The notes under the pieces: model-generated
The model's database searches: none
What the model was told of the DNA's origin: nothing
The model's input: the letters and a program-made list of their open reading frames with translations, nothing else
Program-made: the position numbers and the translations under genes
Shown here: positions 23,616-36,993 of the stretch, in pieces
Layout: the number at the start of each line of letters is the position of its first letter
Numbering within the stretch: position 1 is the stretch's first letter
From: Cladorhizidae sp. MBARI D1340-BT2
Taxonomy: Eukaryota; Porifera; Demospongiae; Poecilosclerida; Cladorhizidae
Direction: 5' to 3'
Assembly (NCBI GenBank): GCA_028752905.1
Contig: JAQNBH010000002.1
Span: 23,943,059-24,007,058, forward strand
DNA: 64,000 bases

Positions 23616-24827
23616 CTTGATATTTGCCCTAATTGGGTCTATATGTTTCTCATTTTCCCCCCGAAAATCTTTTTTTTTTGCCGTGAAGCTCATAACATTT
23701 CTACACTTTACCCAAAAAAGATAATATTTATATCACCGGATAGCCCTTCTAATTATCTGTCTTTTGTACTTGCCAAAATGTTGAGTACTCTAAGTATTAA
23801 GAAGTTATGTTGATTTGAAGTGGTAAGGTTTGTGATTTTTCCTGGCGTTTTCCAGTTGCCAAAGCGGTGGCCTGCCAGTGAAAAACCACTACATTTATTG
23901 ATAATCTGTTCACATGTTGCAGATAAGGGCCTTCTCTATCAGTTGACAAAATCTGGGACTTTGGTCTTGTTAATTAGGGCAGTTATGAATTGTACTCTTA
24001 CTTGATGCTAAACATGTTCTTGATATTTGCCCTAATTGGGTCTATATGTTTCTCATTTTCCCCCCGAAAATCTTTTTTTTTTGCCGTGAAGCTCATAACA
24101 TTTCTACACTTTACCCAAAAAAGATAATATTTATATCACCGGATAGCCCTTCTAATTATCTGTCTTTTGTACTTGCCAAAATGTTGAGTACTCTAAGTAT
24201 TAAGAAGTTATGTTGATTTGAAGTGGTAAGGTTTGTGATTTTTCCTGGCGTTTTCCAGTTGCCAAAGCGGTGGCCTGCCAGTGAAAAACCACTACATTTA
24301 TTGATAATCTGTTCACATGTTGCAGATAAGGGCCTTCTCTATCAGTTGACAAAATCTGGGACTTTGGTCTTGTTAATTAGGGCAGTTATGAATTGTACTC
24401 TTACTTGATGCTAAACATGTTCTTGATATTTGCCCTAATTTGGACTATATTATGTTTCTCATTTTCCCCCCGAAAATCTTGTTTTTTTGCCGTGAAGCTC
24501 ATAACTTTGCTACACTTTACCCAAAAAAGATAATTTTTATATCACCGAATAGCCCTTCTAATTATCTGTCTTTTGAACGTGCCAAAATGTTGAGTACTCT
24601 AAGTATTAGGAAGTTATGGTGATTTGAAGTGGTAAGGTTTGTGATTTTTCCTGGCGTTTTCCAGTTGCCAAAGCGGTGGCCTGCCAGTGAAAAACCACTA
24701 CATTTATTGATAATCTGTTCACATGTTGCAGATAAGGGCCTTCTCTATCAGTTGACAAAATCTGGGACTTTGGTCTTGTTAATTAGGGCAGTTATGAATT
24801 GTACTCTTACTTGATGCTAAACATGTT

Positions 24828-25142
24828 CTTGATATTTAAAAAAGATAATTTTTATATCACCGGATAGCCCTTCTAATTATCTGTCTTTTGTACGTGCCAA
24901 AATTTTGAGTACTCTAAGTATTAGCAAGTTATGGTGATTTGAAGTGGTAAGGTTTGGGATTTTTCCTGGCGTTTTCCAGTTGCCAAAGCGGTGGCCTGCC
25001 AGTGAAAAACCACTACATTTATTGATAATCTGTTCACATGTTGCAGATAAGGGCCTTCTCTATCAGTTGACAAAATCTGGGACTTTGGTCTTGTTAATTA
25101 GGGCAGTTATGAATTGTACTCTTACTTGATGCTAAACATGTT
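24828..25142 (+). repeat. Short A unit, 315 bp
   Basis: Second s element of the trimers. Standard junction. Confidence 0.95.
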
Positions 25143-25952
25143 CTTGATATTTGCCCTAATTGGGTCTATATGTTTCTCATTTTCCCCCCGAAAATCTTCT
25201 TTTTTTTGCCGTGAAGCTCATAACATTTCTACACTTTACCCAAAAAAGATAATATTTATATCACCGGATAGCCCTTCTAATTATCTGTCTTTTGTACTTG
25301 CCAAAATGTTGAGTACTCTAAGTATTAAGAAGTTATGTTGATTTGAAGTGGTAAGGTTTGTGATTTTTCCTGGCGTTTTCCAGTTGCCAAAGCGGTGGCC
25401 TGCCAGTGAAAAACCACTACATTTATTGATAATCTGTTCACATGTTGCAGATAAGGGCCTTCTCTATCAGTTGACAAAATCTGGGACTTTGGTCTTGTTA
25501 ATTAGGGCAGTTATGAATTGTACTCTTACTTGATGCTAAACATGTTCTTGATATTTGCCCTAATTTGGACTATATTATGTTTCTCATTTTCCCCCCGAAA
25601 ATCTTGTTTTTTTGCCGTGAAGCTCATAACTTTGCTACACTTTACCCAAAAAAGATAATTTTTATATCACCGAATAGCCCTTCTAATTATCTGTCTTTTG
25701 AACGTGCCAAAATGTTGAGTACTCTAAGTATTAGGAAGTTATGGTGATTTGAAGTGGTAAGGTTTGTGATTTTTCCTGGCGTTTTCCAGTTGCCAAAGCG
25801 GTGGCCTGCCAGTGAAAAACCACTACATTTATTGATAATCTGTTCACATGTTGCAGATAAGGGCCTTCTCTATCAGTTGACAAAATCTGGGACTTTGGTC
25901 TTGTTAATTAGGGCAGTTATGAATTGTAATCTTACTTGATGCTAAACATGTT

Positions 25953-26267
25953 CTTGATATTTAAAAAAGATAATTTTTATATCACCGGATAGCCCTTCTA
26001 ATTATCTGTCTTTTGTACGTGCCAAAATTTTGAGTACTCTAAGTATTAGCAAGTTATGGTGATTTGAAGTGGTAAGGTTTGGGATTTTTCCTGGCGTTTT
26101 CCAGTTGCCAAAGCGGTGGCCTGCCAGTGAAAAACCACTACATTTATTGATAATCTGTTCACATGTTGCAGATAAGGGCCTTCTCTATCAGTTGACAAAA
26201 TCTGGGACTTTGGTCTTGTTAATTAGGGCAGTTATGAATTGTACTCTTACTTGATGCTAAACATGTT
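25953..26267 (+). repeat. Short A unit, 315 bp
   Basis: Third s element of the trimers. It follows a y unit whose end reads TGTAATCTT. Confidence 0.95.
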
Positions 26268-27884
26268 CTTGATATTTGCCCTAATTTGGTCTATATGTTT
26301 CTCATTTTCCCCCCGAAAATCTTGTTTTTTTGCCGTGAAGCTCATAACTTTTTTTCACTTTACCCAAAAAAGATAATTTTTATATCACCGGATAGCTCTT
26401 CTATAATTATCTGTCTTTTGTACGTGCCAAAATTTTGAGTACTCTAAGTATTAGCAAGTTATGGTGATTTGAAGTGGTAAGGTTTGTGATTTTTCCTGGC
26501 GTTTTCCAGTTGCCAAAGCGGTGGCCTGCCAGTGAAAAACCACTACATTTATTGATAATCTGTTCACATGTTGCAGATAAGGGCCTTCTCTATCAGTTGA
26601 CAAAATCTGGGACTTTGGTCTTGTTAATTAGGGCAGTTATGAATTGTACTCTTACTTGATGCTAAACATGTTCTTGATATTTGCCCTAATTTGGTCTATA
26701 TGTTTCTCATTTTCCCCCCGAAAATCTTGTTTTTTTGCCGTGAAGCTCATAACTTTTTTACACTTTACCCAAAAAAGATAATTTTTATATCACCGGATAG
26801 CTCTTCTAATTATCTGTCTTTTGTACGTGCCAAAATTTTGAGTACTCTAAGTATTAGCAAGTTATGGTGATTTGAAGTGGTAAGGTTTGAGAATTTTCCT
26901 GGCGTTTTCCAGTTGCCAAAGCGGTGTCCTGCCAGTGAAAAACCACTACATTTATTGATAATCTGTTCACATGTTGCAGATAAGGGCCTTCTCTATCAGT
27001 TGACAAAATCTGGGACTTTGGTCTTGTTAATTAGGGCAGTTATGAATTGTACTCTTACTTGATGCTAAACATGTTCTTGATATTTGCCCTAATTTGGTCT
27101 ATATGTTTCTCATTTCCCCCCCGAAAATCTTTTTTTTTTGCCGTGAAGCTCATAACATTTCTACACTTTACCCAAAAAAGATAATATTTATATCACCGGA
27201 TAGCCCTTCTAATTATCTGTCTTTTGTACTTGCCAAAATGTTGAGTACTCTAAGTATTAAGAAGTTATGATGATTTGAAGTGGTAAGGTTTGTGATTTTT
27301 CCTGGCGTTTTCCAGTTGCCAAAGCGGTGGCCTGCCAGTGAAAAACCACTACATTTATTGATAATCTGTTCACATGTTGCAGATAAGGGCCTTCTCTATC
27401 AGTTGACAAAATCTGGGACTTTGGTCTTGTTAATTAGGGCAGTTATGAATTGTACTCTTACTTGATGCTAAACATGTTCTTGATATTTGCCCTAATTTGG
27501 ACTATATTATGTTTCTCATTTTCCCCCCGAAAATCTTGTTTTTTTGCCGTTAAGCTCATAACTTTGCTACACTTTACCCAAAAAAGATAATTTTTATATC
27601 ACCGAATAGCCCTTCTAATTATCTGTCTTTTGAACGTGCCAAAATGTTGAGTACTCTAAGTATTAGGAAGTTATGGTGATTTGAAGTGGTAAGGTTTGGG
27701 ATTTTTCCTGGCGTTTTCCAGTTGCCAAAGCGGTGGCCTGCCAGTGAAAAACCACTACATTTATTGATAATCTGTTCACATGTTGCAGATAAGGGCCTTC
27801 TCTATCAGTTGACAAAATCTGGGACTTTGGTCTTGTTAATTAGGGCAGTTATGAATTGTACTCTTACTTGATGCTAAACATGTT

Positions 27885-28690
27885 CTTGATATTTGCCCTA
27901 ATTTGGTCTATATGTTTCTCATTTCCCCCCCGAAAATCTTGTTTTTTTGCCGTGAAGCTCATAACTTTTTTACACTTTACCCAAAAAAGATAATTTTTAT
28001 ATCACCGGATAGCTCTTCTAATTATCTGTCTTTTGTACGTGCCAAAATTTTGAGTACTCTAAGTATTAGCAAGTTATGGTGATTTGAAGTGGTAAGATTT
28101 GTGATTTTTCCTGGCGTTTTCCAGTTGCCAAAGCGGTGGCCTGCCAGTGAAAAACCACTACATTTATTGATAATCTGTTCACATGTTGCAGATAAGGGCC
28201 TTCTCTATCAGTTGACAAAATCTGGGACTTTGGTCTTGTTAATTAGGGCAGTTATGAATTGTACTCTTACTTGATGCTAAACATGTTCTTGATATTTGTC
28301 CTAATTTGGTCTATATGTTTCTCATTTTCCCCCCGAAAATCTTGTTTTTTTGCCGTGAAGCTCATAACTTTTCTACACTTTACCCAAAAATGATAATTTT
28401 TCTATCACCGGATAGCTCTTCTAATTATCTGTCTTTTGTACGTGCCAAAATTTTGAGTACTCTAAGTATTAGCAAGTTATGGTGATTTGAAGTGGTAAGA
28501 TTTGTGATTTTTCCTGGCGTTTTCCAGTTGCCAAAGCGGTGGCCTGCCAGTGAAAAACCACTACATTTATTGATAATCTGTTCACATGTTGCAGATAAGG
28601 GCCTTCTCTATCAGTTGACAAAATCTGGGACTTTGGTCTTGTTAATTAGGGCAGTTATGAATTGTACTCTTACTTGATGCTAAACATGTT
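27885..28690 (+). repeat. Tandem pair of A units sharing AAGATTTGTG
   Basis: Units 27885 and 28288 both have GTAAGATTTGTGATT, a combination not noticed elsewhere. The left edges of units 28288 and 28691 both read GATATTTGTCCTAATT, a mutated inverted-repeat arm. A single-unit duplication explains this. Confidence 0.75.
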
Positions 28691-29093
28691 CTTGATATTT
28701 GTCCTAATTTGGTCTATATGTTTCTCATTTTCCCCCCGAAAATCTTGTTTTTTTGCCGTGAAGCTCATAACTTTTCTACACTTTACCCCAAAAAGATAAT
28801 TTTTATATCACCGGATAGCCCTTCTAATTATCTGTCTTTTGTACGTGCCAAAATTTTAAGTACTCTAAGTATTAGGAAGTTATGATGATTTGAAGTGGTA
28901 AGGTTTGTGATTTTTCCTGGCGTTTTCCAGTTGCCAAAGCGGTGGCCTGCCAGTGAAAAACCACTACATTTATTGATAATCTGTTCACATGTTGCAGATA
29001 AGGGCCTTCTCTATCAGTTGACAAAATCTGGGACTTTGGTCTTGTTAATTAGGGCAGTTATGAATTGTACTCTTACTTGATGCTAAACATGTT

Positions 29094-29408
29094 CTTGATA
29101 TTTAAAAAAGATAATTTTTATATCACCGGATAGCCCTTCTAATTATCTGTCTTTTGTACGTGCCAAAATTTTGAGTACTCTAAGTATTAGCAAGTTATGG
29201 TGATTTGAAGTGGTAAGGTTTGGGATTTTTCCTGGCGTTTTCCAGTTGCCAAAGCGGTGGCCTGCCAGTGAAAAACCACTACATTTATTGATAATCTGTT
29301 CACATGTTGCAGATAAGGGCCTTCTCTATCAGTTGACAAAATCTGGGACTTTGGTCTTGTTAATTAGGGCAGTTATGAATTGTACTCTTACTTGATGCTA
29401 AACATGTT
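29094..29408 (+). repeat. Short A unit, 315 bp
   Basis: Standard 88-bp deletion junction, GTTTGGGATT type. Confidence 0.95.
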
Positions 29409-30214
29409 CTTGATATTTGCCCTAATTTGGTCTATATGTTTCTCATTTCCCCCCCGAAAATCTTGTTTTTTTGCCGTGAAGCTCATAACTTTTTTACACT
29501 TTACCCAAAAAAGATAATTTTTATATCACCGGATAGCTCTTCTAATTATCTGTCTTTTGTACGTGCCAAAATTTTGAGTACTCTAAGTATTAGCAAGTTA
29601 TGGTGATTTGAAGTGGTAAGGTTTGTGATTTTTCCTGGCGTTTTCCAGTTGCCAAAGCGGTGGCCTGCCAGTGAAAAACCACTACATTTATTGATAATCT
29701 GTTCACATGTTGCAGATAAGGGCCTTCTCTATCAGTTGACAAAATCTGGGACTTTGGTCTTGTTAATTAGGGCAGTTATGAATTGTACTCTTACTTGATG
29801 CTAAACATGTTCTTGATATTTGCCCTAATTTGGTCTATATGTTTCTCATTTCCCCCCCGAAAATCTTGTTTTTTTGCCGTGAAGCTCATAACTTTTTTAC
29901 ACTTTACCCAAAAAAGATAATTTTTATATCACCGGATAGCTCTTCTAATTATCTGTCTTTTGTACGTGCCAAAATTTTGAGTACTCTAAGTATTAGCAAG
30001 TTATGGTGATTTGAAATGGTAAGGTTTGTGATTTTTCCTGGCGTTTTCCAGTTGCCAAAGCGGTGGCCTGCCAGTGAAAAACCACTACATTTATTGATAA
30101 TCTGTTCACATGTTGCAGATAAGGGCCTTCTCTATCAGTTGACAAAATCTGGGACTTTGGTCTTGTTAATTAGGGCAGTTATGAATTGTACTCTTACTTG
30201 ATGCTAAACATGTT

Positions 30215-31423
30215 CTTGATATTTGCCCTAATTTGGTCTATATGTTTCTCATTTTCCCCCCGAAAATCTTGTTGTTTTGCCGTGAAGCTCATAACTTTTC
30301 TACACTTTACCCAAAAAAGATAATTTTTATATCACCGGATAGCTCTTCTAATTATCTGTCTTTTGTACGTGCCAAAATTTTGAGTACTCTAAGTATTAGC
30401 AAGTTATGGTGATTTGAAGTGGTAAGGTTTAAGAATTTTCCTGGCGTTTTCCAGTTGCCAAAGCGGTGTCCTGCCAGTGAAAAACCACTACATTTATTGA
30501 TAATCTGTTCACATGTTGCAGATAAGGGCCTTCTCTATCAGTTGACAAAATCTGGGACTTTGGTCTTGTTAATTAGGGCAGTTATGAATTGTACTCTTAC
30601 TTGATGCTAAACATGTTCTTGATATTTGCCCTAATTGGGTCTATATGTTTCTCATTTCCCCCCCGAAAATCTTGTTTTTTTGCCGTGAAGCTCATAACTT
30701 TTTTACACTTTACCCAAAAAAGATAATTTTTATATCACCGGATAGCTCTTCTAATTATCTGTCTTTTGTACGTGCCAAAATTTTGAGTACTCTAAGTATT
30801 AGCAAGTTATGGTGATTTGAAGTGGTAAGGTTTGTGATTTTTCCTGGCGTTTTCCAGTTGCCAAAGCGGTGGCCTGCCAGTGAAAAACCACTACATTTAT
30901 TGATAATCTGTTCACATGTTGCAGATAAGGGCCTTCTCTATCAGTTGACAAAATCTGGGACTTTGGTCTTGTTAATTAGGGCAGTTATGAATTGTACTCT
31001 TACTTGATGCTAAACATGTTCTTGATATTTGCCCTAATTTGGTCTATATGTTTCTCATTTCCCCCCCGAAAATCTTGTTTTTTTGCCGTGAAGCTCATAA
31101 CTTTTTTACACTTTACCCAAAAAAGATAATTTTTATATCACCGGATAGCTCTTCTAATTATCTGTCTTTTGTACGTGCCAAAATTTTGAGTACTCTAAGT
31201 ATTAGCAAGTTATGGTGATTTGAAGTGGTAAGGTTTAAGAATTTTCCTGGCGTTTTCCAGTTGCCAAAGCGGTGTCCTGCCAGTGAAAAACCACTACATT
31301 TATTGATAATCTGTTCACATGTTGCAGATAAGGGCCTTCTCTATCAGTTGACAAAATCTGGGACTTTGGTCTTGTTAATTAGGGCAGTTATGAATTGTAC
31401 TCTTACTTGATGCTAAACATGTT
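30215..31423 (+). repeat. 806-bp-spaced pair of GTTTAAGAATTT units
   Basis: Units 30215 and 31021 both carry GTTTAAGAATTTT plus GGTGTCCT. This is a derivative of the GTTTGAGAATTT class and is seen nowhere else in the window. Confidence 0.8.
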
Positions 31424-32227
31424 CTTGATATTTGCCCTAATTGGGTCTATATGTTTCTCATTTTCCCCCCGAAAATCTTTTTTTTTTGCCGTGAAGCTCA
31501 TAACATTTCTACACTTTACCCAAAAAAGATAATATTTATATCACCGGATAGCCCTTCTAATTATCTGTCTTTTGTACTTGCCAAAATGTTGAGTACTCTA
31601 AGTATTAAGAAGTTATGATGATTTGAAGTGGTAAGGTTTGTGATTTTTCCTGGCGTTTTCCAGTTGCCAAAGCGGTGGCCTGCCAGTGAAAAACCACTAC
31701 ATTTATTGATAATCTGTTCACATGTTGCAGATAAGGGCCTTCTCTATCAGTTGACAAAATCTGGGACTTTGGTCTTGTTAATTAGGGCAGTTATGAATTG
31801 TACTCTTACTTGATGCTAAACATGTTCTTGATATTTGCCCTAATTTGGACTAATGTTTCTCATTTTCCCCCCGAAAATCTTGTTTTTTTGCCGTGAAGCT
31901 CATAACTTTGCTACACTTTACCCAAAAAAGATAATTTTTATATCACCGAATAGCCCTTCTAATTATCTGTCTTTTGTACGTGCCAAAGTTTGAGTACTCT
32001 AAGTATTAGGAAGTTATGGTGATTTGAAGTGGTAAGGTTTGGGATTTTTCCTGGCGTTTTCCAGTTGCCAAAGCGGTGGCCTGCCAGTGAAAAACCACTA
32101 CATTTATTGATAATCTGTTCACATGTTGCAGATAAGGGCCTTCTCTATCAGTTGACAAAATCTGGGACTTTGGTCTTGTTAATTAGGGCAGTTATGAATT
32201 GTACTCTTACTTGATGCTAAACATGTT

Positions 32228-32542
32228 CTTGATATTTAAAAAAGATAATTTTTATATCACCGGATAGCCCTTCTAATTATCTGTCTTTTGTACGTGCCAA
32301 AATTTTGAGTACTCTAAGTATTAGCAAGTTATGGTGATTTGAAGTGGTAAGGTTTGGGATTTTTCCTGGCGTTTTCCAGTTGCCAAAGCGGTGGCCTGCC
32401 AGTGAAAAACCACTACATTTATTGATAATCTGTTCACATGTTGCAGATAAGGGCCTTCTCTATCAGTTGACAAAATCTGGGACTTTGGTCTTGTTAATTA
32501 GGGCAGTTATGAATTGTACTCTTACTTGATGCTAAACATGTT
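32228..32542 (+). repeat. Short A unit, 315 bp
   Basis: Standard junction. The preceding 401-bp unit (31827) has GGACTAATG and GCCAAAGTTTGAG. Confidence 0.95.
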
Positions 32543-32945
32543 CTTGATATTTGCCCTAATTTGGTCTATATGTTTCTCATTTTCCCCCCGAAAATCTTGT
32601 TTTTTTGCCGTGAAGCTCATAACTTTTTTACACTTTACCCAAAAAAGATAATTTTTATATCACCGGATAGCTCTTCTAATTATCTGTCTTTTGTACGTGC
32701 CAAAATTTTGAGTACTCTAAGTATTAGCAAGTTATGGTGATTTGAAGTGGTAAGGTTTGTGATTTTTCCTGGCGTTTTCCAGTTGCCAAAGCGGTGGCCT
32801 GCCAGTGAAAAACCACTACATTTATTGATAATCTGTTCACATGTTGCAGATAAGGGCCTTCTCTATCAGTTGACAAAATCTGGGACTTTGGTCTTGTTAA
32901 TTAGGGCAGTTATGAATTGTACTCTTACTTGATGCTAAACATGTT

Positions 32946-34960
32946 CTTGATATTTGCCCTAATTTGGTCTATATGTTTCTCATTTCCCCCCCGAAAATCT
33001 TGTTTTTTTGCCGTGAAGCTCATAACTTTTTTACACTTTACCCCAAAAAGATAATTTTTATATCACCGGATAGCTCTTCTAATTATCTGTCTTTTGTACG
33101 TGCCAAAATTTTGAGTACTCTAAGTATTAGCAAGTTATGGTGATTTGAAATGGTAAGGTTTGTGATTTTTCCTGGCGTTTTCCAGTTGCCAAAGCGGTGG
33201 CCTGCCAGTGAAAAACCACTACATTTATTGATAATCTGTTCACATGTTGCAGATAAGGGCCTTCTCTATCAGTTGACAAAATCTGGGACTTTGGTCTTGT
33301 TAATTAGGGCAGTTATGAATTGTACTCTTACTTGATGCTAAACATGTTCTTGATATTTGCCCTAATTTGGTCTATATGTTTCTCATTTTCCCCCCGAAAA
33401 TCTTGTTGTTTTGCCGTGAAGCTCATAACTTTTCTACACTTTACCCCAAAAAGATAATTTTTATATCACCGGATAGCTCTTCTAATTATCTGTCTTTTGT
33501 ACGTGCCAAAATTTTGAGTACTCTAAGTATTAGCAAGTTATGGTGATTTGAAGTGGTAAGGTTTGAGAATTTTCCTGGCGTTTTCCAGTTGCCAAAGCGG
33601 TGTCCTGCCAGTGAAAAACCACTACATTTATTGATAATCTGTTCACATGTTGCAGATAAGGGCCTTCTCTATCAGTTGACAAAATCTGGGACTTTGGTCT
33701 TGTTAATTAGGGCAGTTATGAATTGTACTCTTACTTGATGCTAAACATGTTCTTGATATTTGCCCTAATTTGGTCTATATGTTTCTCATTTTCCCCCCGA
33801 AAATCTTGTTTTTTTGCCGTGAAGCTCATAACTTTTCTACACTTTACCCAAAAAAGATAATTTTTATATCACCGAATAGCCCTTCTAATTATCTGTCTTT
33901 TGTACGTGCCAAAGTTTTGAGTACTCTAAGTATTAGGAAGTTATGATGATTTGAAGTGGTAAGGTTTGTGATTTTTCCTGGCGTTTTCCAGTTGCCAAAG
34001 CGGTGGCCTGCCAGTGAAAAACCACTACATTTATTGATAATCTGTTCACATGTTGCAGATAAGGGCCTTCTCTATCAGTTGACAAAATCTGGGACTTTGG
34101 TCTTGTTAATTAGGGCAGTTATGAATTGTACTCTTACTTGATGCTAAACATGTTCTTGATATTTGCCCTAATTTGGTCTATATGTTTCTCATTTCCCCCC
34201 CGAAAATCTTGTTTTTTTGCCGTGAAGCTCATAACTTTTTTACACTTTACCCCAAAAAGATAATTTTTATATCACCGGATAGCTCTTCTAATTATCTGTC
34301 TTTTGTACGTGCCAAAATTTTGAGTACTCTAAGTATTAGCAAGTTATGGTGATTTGAAATGGTAAGGTTTGTGATTTTTCCTGGCGTTTTCCAGTTGCCA
34401 AAGCGGTGGCCTGCCAGTGAAAAACCACTACATTTATTGATAATCTGTTCACATGTTGCAGATAAGGGCCTTCTCTATCAGTTGACAAAATCTGGGACTT
34501 TGGTCTTGTTAATTAGGGCAGTTATGAATTGTACTCTTACTTGATGCTAAACATGTTCTTGATATTTGCCCTAATTTGGTCTATATGTTTCTCATTTTCC
34601 CCCCGAAAATCTTGTTGTTTTGCCGTGAAGCTCATAACTTTTCTACACTTTACCCCAAAAAGATAATTTTTATATCACCGGATAGCTCTTCTAATTATCT
34701 GTCTTTTGTACGTGCCAAAATTTTGAGTACTCTAAGTATTAGCAAGTTATGGTGATTTGAAGTGGTAAGGTTTGAGAATTTTCCTGGCGTTTTCCAGTTG
34801 CCAAAGCGGTGTCCTGCCAGTGAAAAACCACTACATTTATTGATAATCTGTTCACATGTTGCAGATAAGGGCCTTCTCTATCAGTTGACAAAATCTGGGA
34901 CTTTGGTCTTGTTAATTAGGGCAGTTATGAATTGTACTCTTACTTGATGCTAAACATGTT
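32946..34960 (+). repeat. Two-unit block duplicated with 1209-bp spacing
   Basis: Units 32946 and 33349 recur as 34155 and 34558 with shared CATTTCCCCCCC, GAAATGG and TTGTTGTTTT markers. Between them lies unit 33752, with GAATAG, GCCAAAGTTTTGAG and AGGAAG. That resembles the domain 2 b-type A unit except that it lacks CTGCAG. Confidence 0.78.
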
Positions 34961-35769
34961 CTTGATATTTGCCCTAATTGGGTCTATATGTTTCTCATTT
35001 CCCCCCCGAAAATCTTTTTTTTTTGCCGTGAAGCTCATAACATTTCTACACTTTACCCAAAAAAGATAATATTTATATCACCGGATAGCCCTTCTAATTA
35101 TCTGTCTTTTGTACTTGCCAAAATGTTGAGTACTCTAAGTATTAAGAAGTTATGATGATTTGAAGTGGTAAGGTTTGTGATTTTTCCTGGCGTTTTCCAG
35201 TTGCCAAAGCGGTGGCCTGCCAGTGAAAAACCACTACATTTATTGATAATCTGTTCACATGTTGCAGATAAGGGCCTTCTCTATCAGTTGACAAAATCTG
35301 GGACTTTGGTCTTGTTAATTAGGGCAGTTATGAATTGTACTCTTACTTGATGCTAAACATGTTCTTGATATTTGCCCTAATTTGGACTATATTATGTTTC
35401 TCATTTTCCCCCCGAAAATCTTGTTTTTTTGCCGTGAAGCTCATAACTTTGCTACACTTTACCCAAAAAAGATAATTTTTATATCACCGAATAGCCCTTC
35501 TAATTATCTGTCTTTTGAACGTGCCAAAATGTTGAGTACTCTAAGTATTAGGAAGTTATGGTGATTTGAAGTGGTAAGGTTTGTGATTTTTCCTGGCGTT
35601 TTCCAGTTGCCAAAGCGGTGGCCTGCCAGTGAAAAACCACTACATTTATTGATAATCTGTTCACATGTTGCAGATAAGGGCCTTCTCTATCAGTTGACAA
35701 AATCTGGGACTTTGGTCTTGTTAATTAGGGCAGTTATGAATTGTACTCTTACTTGATGCTAAACATGTT

Positions 35770-36084
35770 CTTGATATTTAAAAAAGATAATTTTTATATC
35801 ACCGGATAGCCCTTCTAATTATCTGTCTTTTGTACGTGCCAAAATTTTGAGTACTCTAAGTATTAGCAAGTTATGGTGATTTGAAGTGGTAAGGTTTGGG
35901 ATTTTTCCTGGCGTTTTCCAGTTGCCAAAGCGGTGGCCTGCCAGTGAAAAACCACTACATTTATTGATAATCTGTTCACATGTTGCAGATAAGGGCCTTC
36001 TCTATCAGTTGACAAAATCTGGGACTTTGGTCTTGTTAATTAGGGCAGTTATGAATTGTACTCTTACTTGATGCTAAACATGTT
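35770..36084 (+). repeat. Short A unit, 315 bp
   Basis: Standard junction. Last short unit before B4. Confidence 0.95.
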
Positions 36085-36487
36085 CTTGATATTTGCCCTA
36101 ATTTGGTCTATATGTTTCTCATTTTCCCCCCGAAAATCTTGTTTTTTTGCCGTGAAGCTCATAACTTTTTTACACTTTACCCAAAAAAGATAATTTTTAT
36201 ATCACCGGATAGCTCTTCTAATTATCTGTCTTTTGTACGTGCCAAAATTTTGAGTACTCTAAGTATTAGCAAGTTATGGTGATTTGAAGTGGTAAGGTTT
36301 GTGATTTTTCCTGGCGTTTTCCAGTTGCCAAAGCGGTGGCCTGCCAGTGAAAAACCACTACATTTATTGATAATCTGTTCACATGTTGCAGATAAGGGCC
36401 TTCTCTATCAGTTGACAAAATCTGGGACTTTGGTCTTGTTAATTAGGGCAGTTATGAATTGTACTCTTACTTGATGCTAAACATGTT

Positions 36488-36993
36488 AGCTTCGTAGATT
36501 ATCCACACTTCACTGAATAGACTTGTTATACAGCTATTAAGATAGGACTCTCCAAGTGCTCTCTCTTGATATCAAACATCCATATATTCTGCACACTTCA
36601 CTGTAATGGACTTGCAAGATAGGTATCTCTCAGTGTTCTCTATCTTGAGCTAAACATGTTAGCTTCATAGATTCTCCACACTTCACTGAATAGACTTGAT
36701 ATATAGCTCTAAAGGTAGGCCTCTCTCTGTTCTCTCTCTTGATACCAAACATCTGTATATTCCACATACTTCACAGTAATGGACTTGATAGAATCACAAG
36801 ATAGGTTTCTCTCTGCTCTCTCTTGATGCTAAATAGATTCTCCACACTTCACTGAATAAACTTGATATATAGCTATTAAGATAGGTCTCTCTCTGTGCTC
36901 TCTGTTGATATCAAACATCCATAATATTCTGCACACTTTACTGTAATGGACTTGATATGATTCGAATGATAGGTTTCATTATGTGTTCTCTAT
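36488..36993 (+). repeat. B unit, copy B4 (506 bp, type IIa)
   Basis: Has the domain 2 markers GTTATACAGC, CTCCAAGTG, GATATCAAAC and CATCTGTATATTCCACAT although it lies in domain 1. This suggests B exchange across the domain boundary. Confidence 0.95.

Larger units (their letters stand above)
22492..26267 (+). repeat. Recent local amplification: x-y-s trimers, 1527/1125-bp periods
   Basis: Let x be a unit with AACATTTC and ATGTTGATT, y the 406-bp GGACTATATTATG unit, and s the 315-bp short unit. The order is x(22492) y(22895) s(23301) x(23616) x(24019) y(24422) s(24828) x(25143) y(25547) s(25953). The ATGTTGATT marker in x is rare elsewhere, which points to young, local duplication by unequal exchange. 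Confidence 0.85.
15094..36487 (+). repeat. A-unit array, 55 units (longest uninterrupted run)
   Basis: Unit starts: 15094, 15497s, 15812, 16215, 16618, 17021, 17425s, 17740, 18143, 18546, 18949, 19352, 19756s, 20071, 20474, 20877, 21280, 21683, 22089, 22492, 22895, 23301s, 23616, 24019, 24422, 24828s, 25143, 25547, 25953s, 26268, 26673, 27076, 27479, 27885, 28288, 28691, 29094s, 29409, 29812, 30215, 30618, 31021, 31424, 31827, 32228s, 32543, 32946, 33349, 33752, 34155, 34558, 34961, 35364, 35770s and 36085, where s is the 315-bp form. The 406-bp units (21683, 22895, 24422, 25547, 27479, 35364) carry GGACTATATTATG. Unit 31827 is 401 bp. Summed unit lengths equal the span exactly. Confidence 0.95.
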
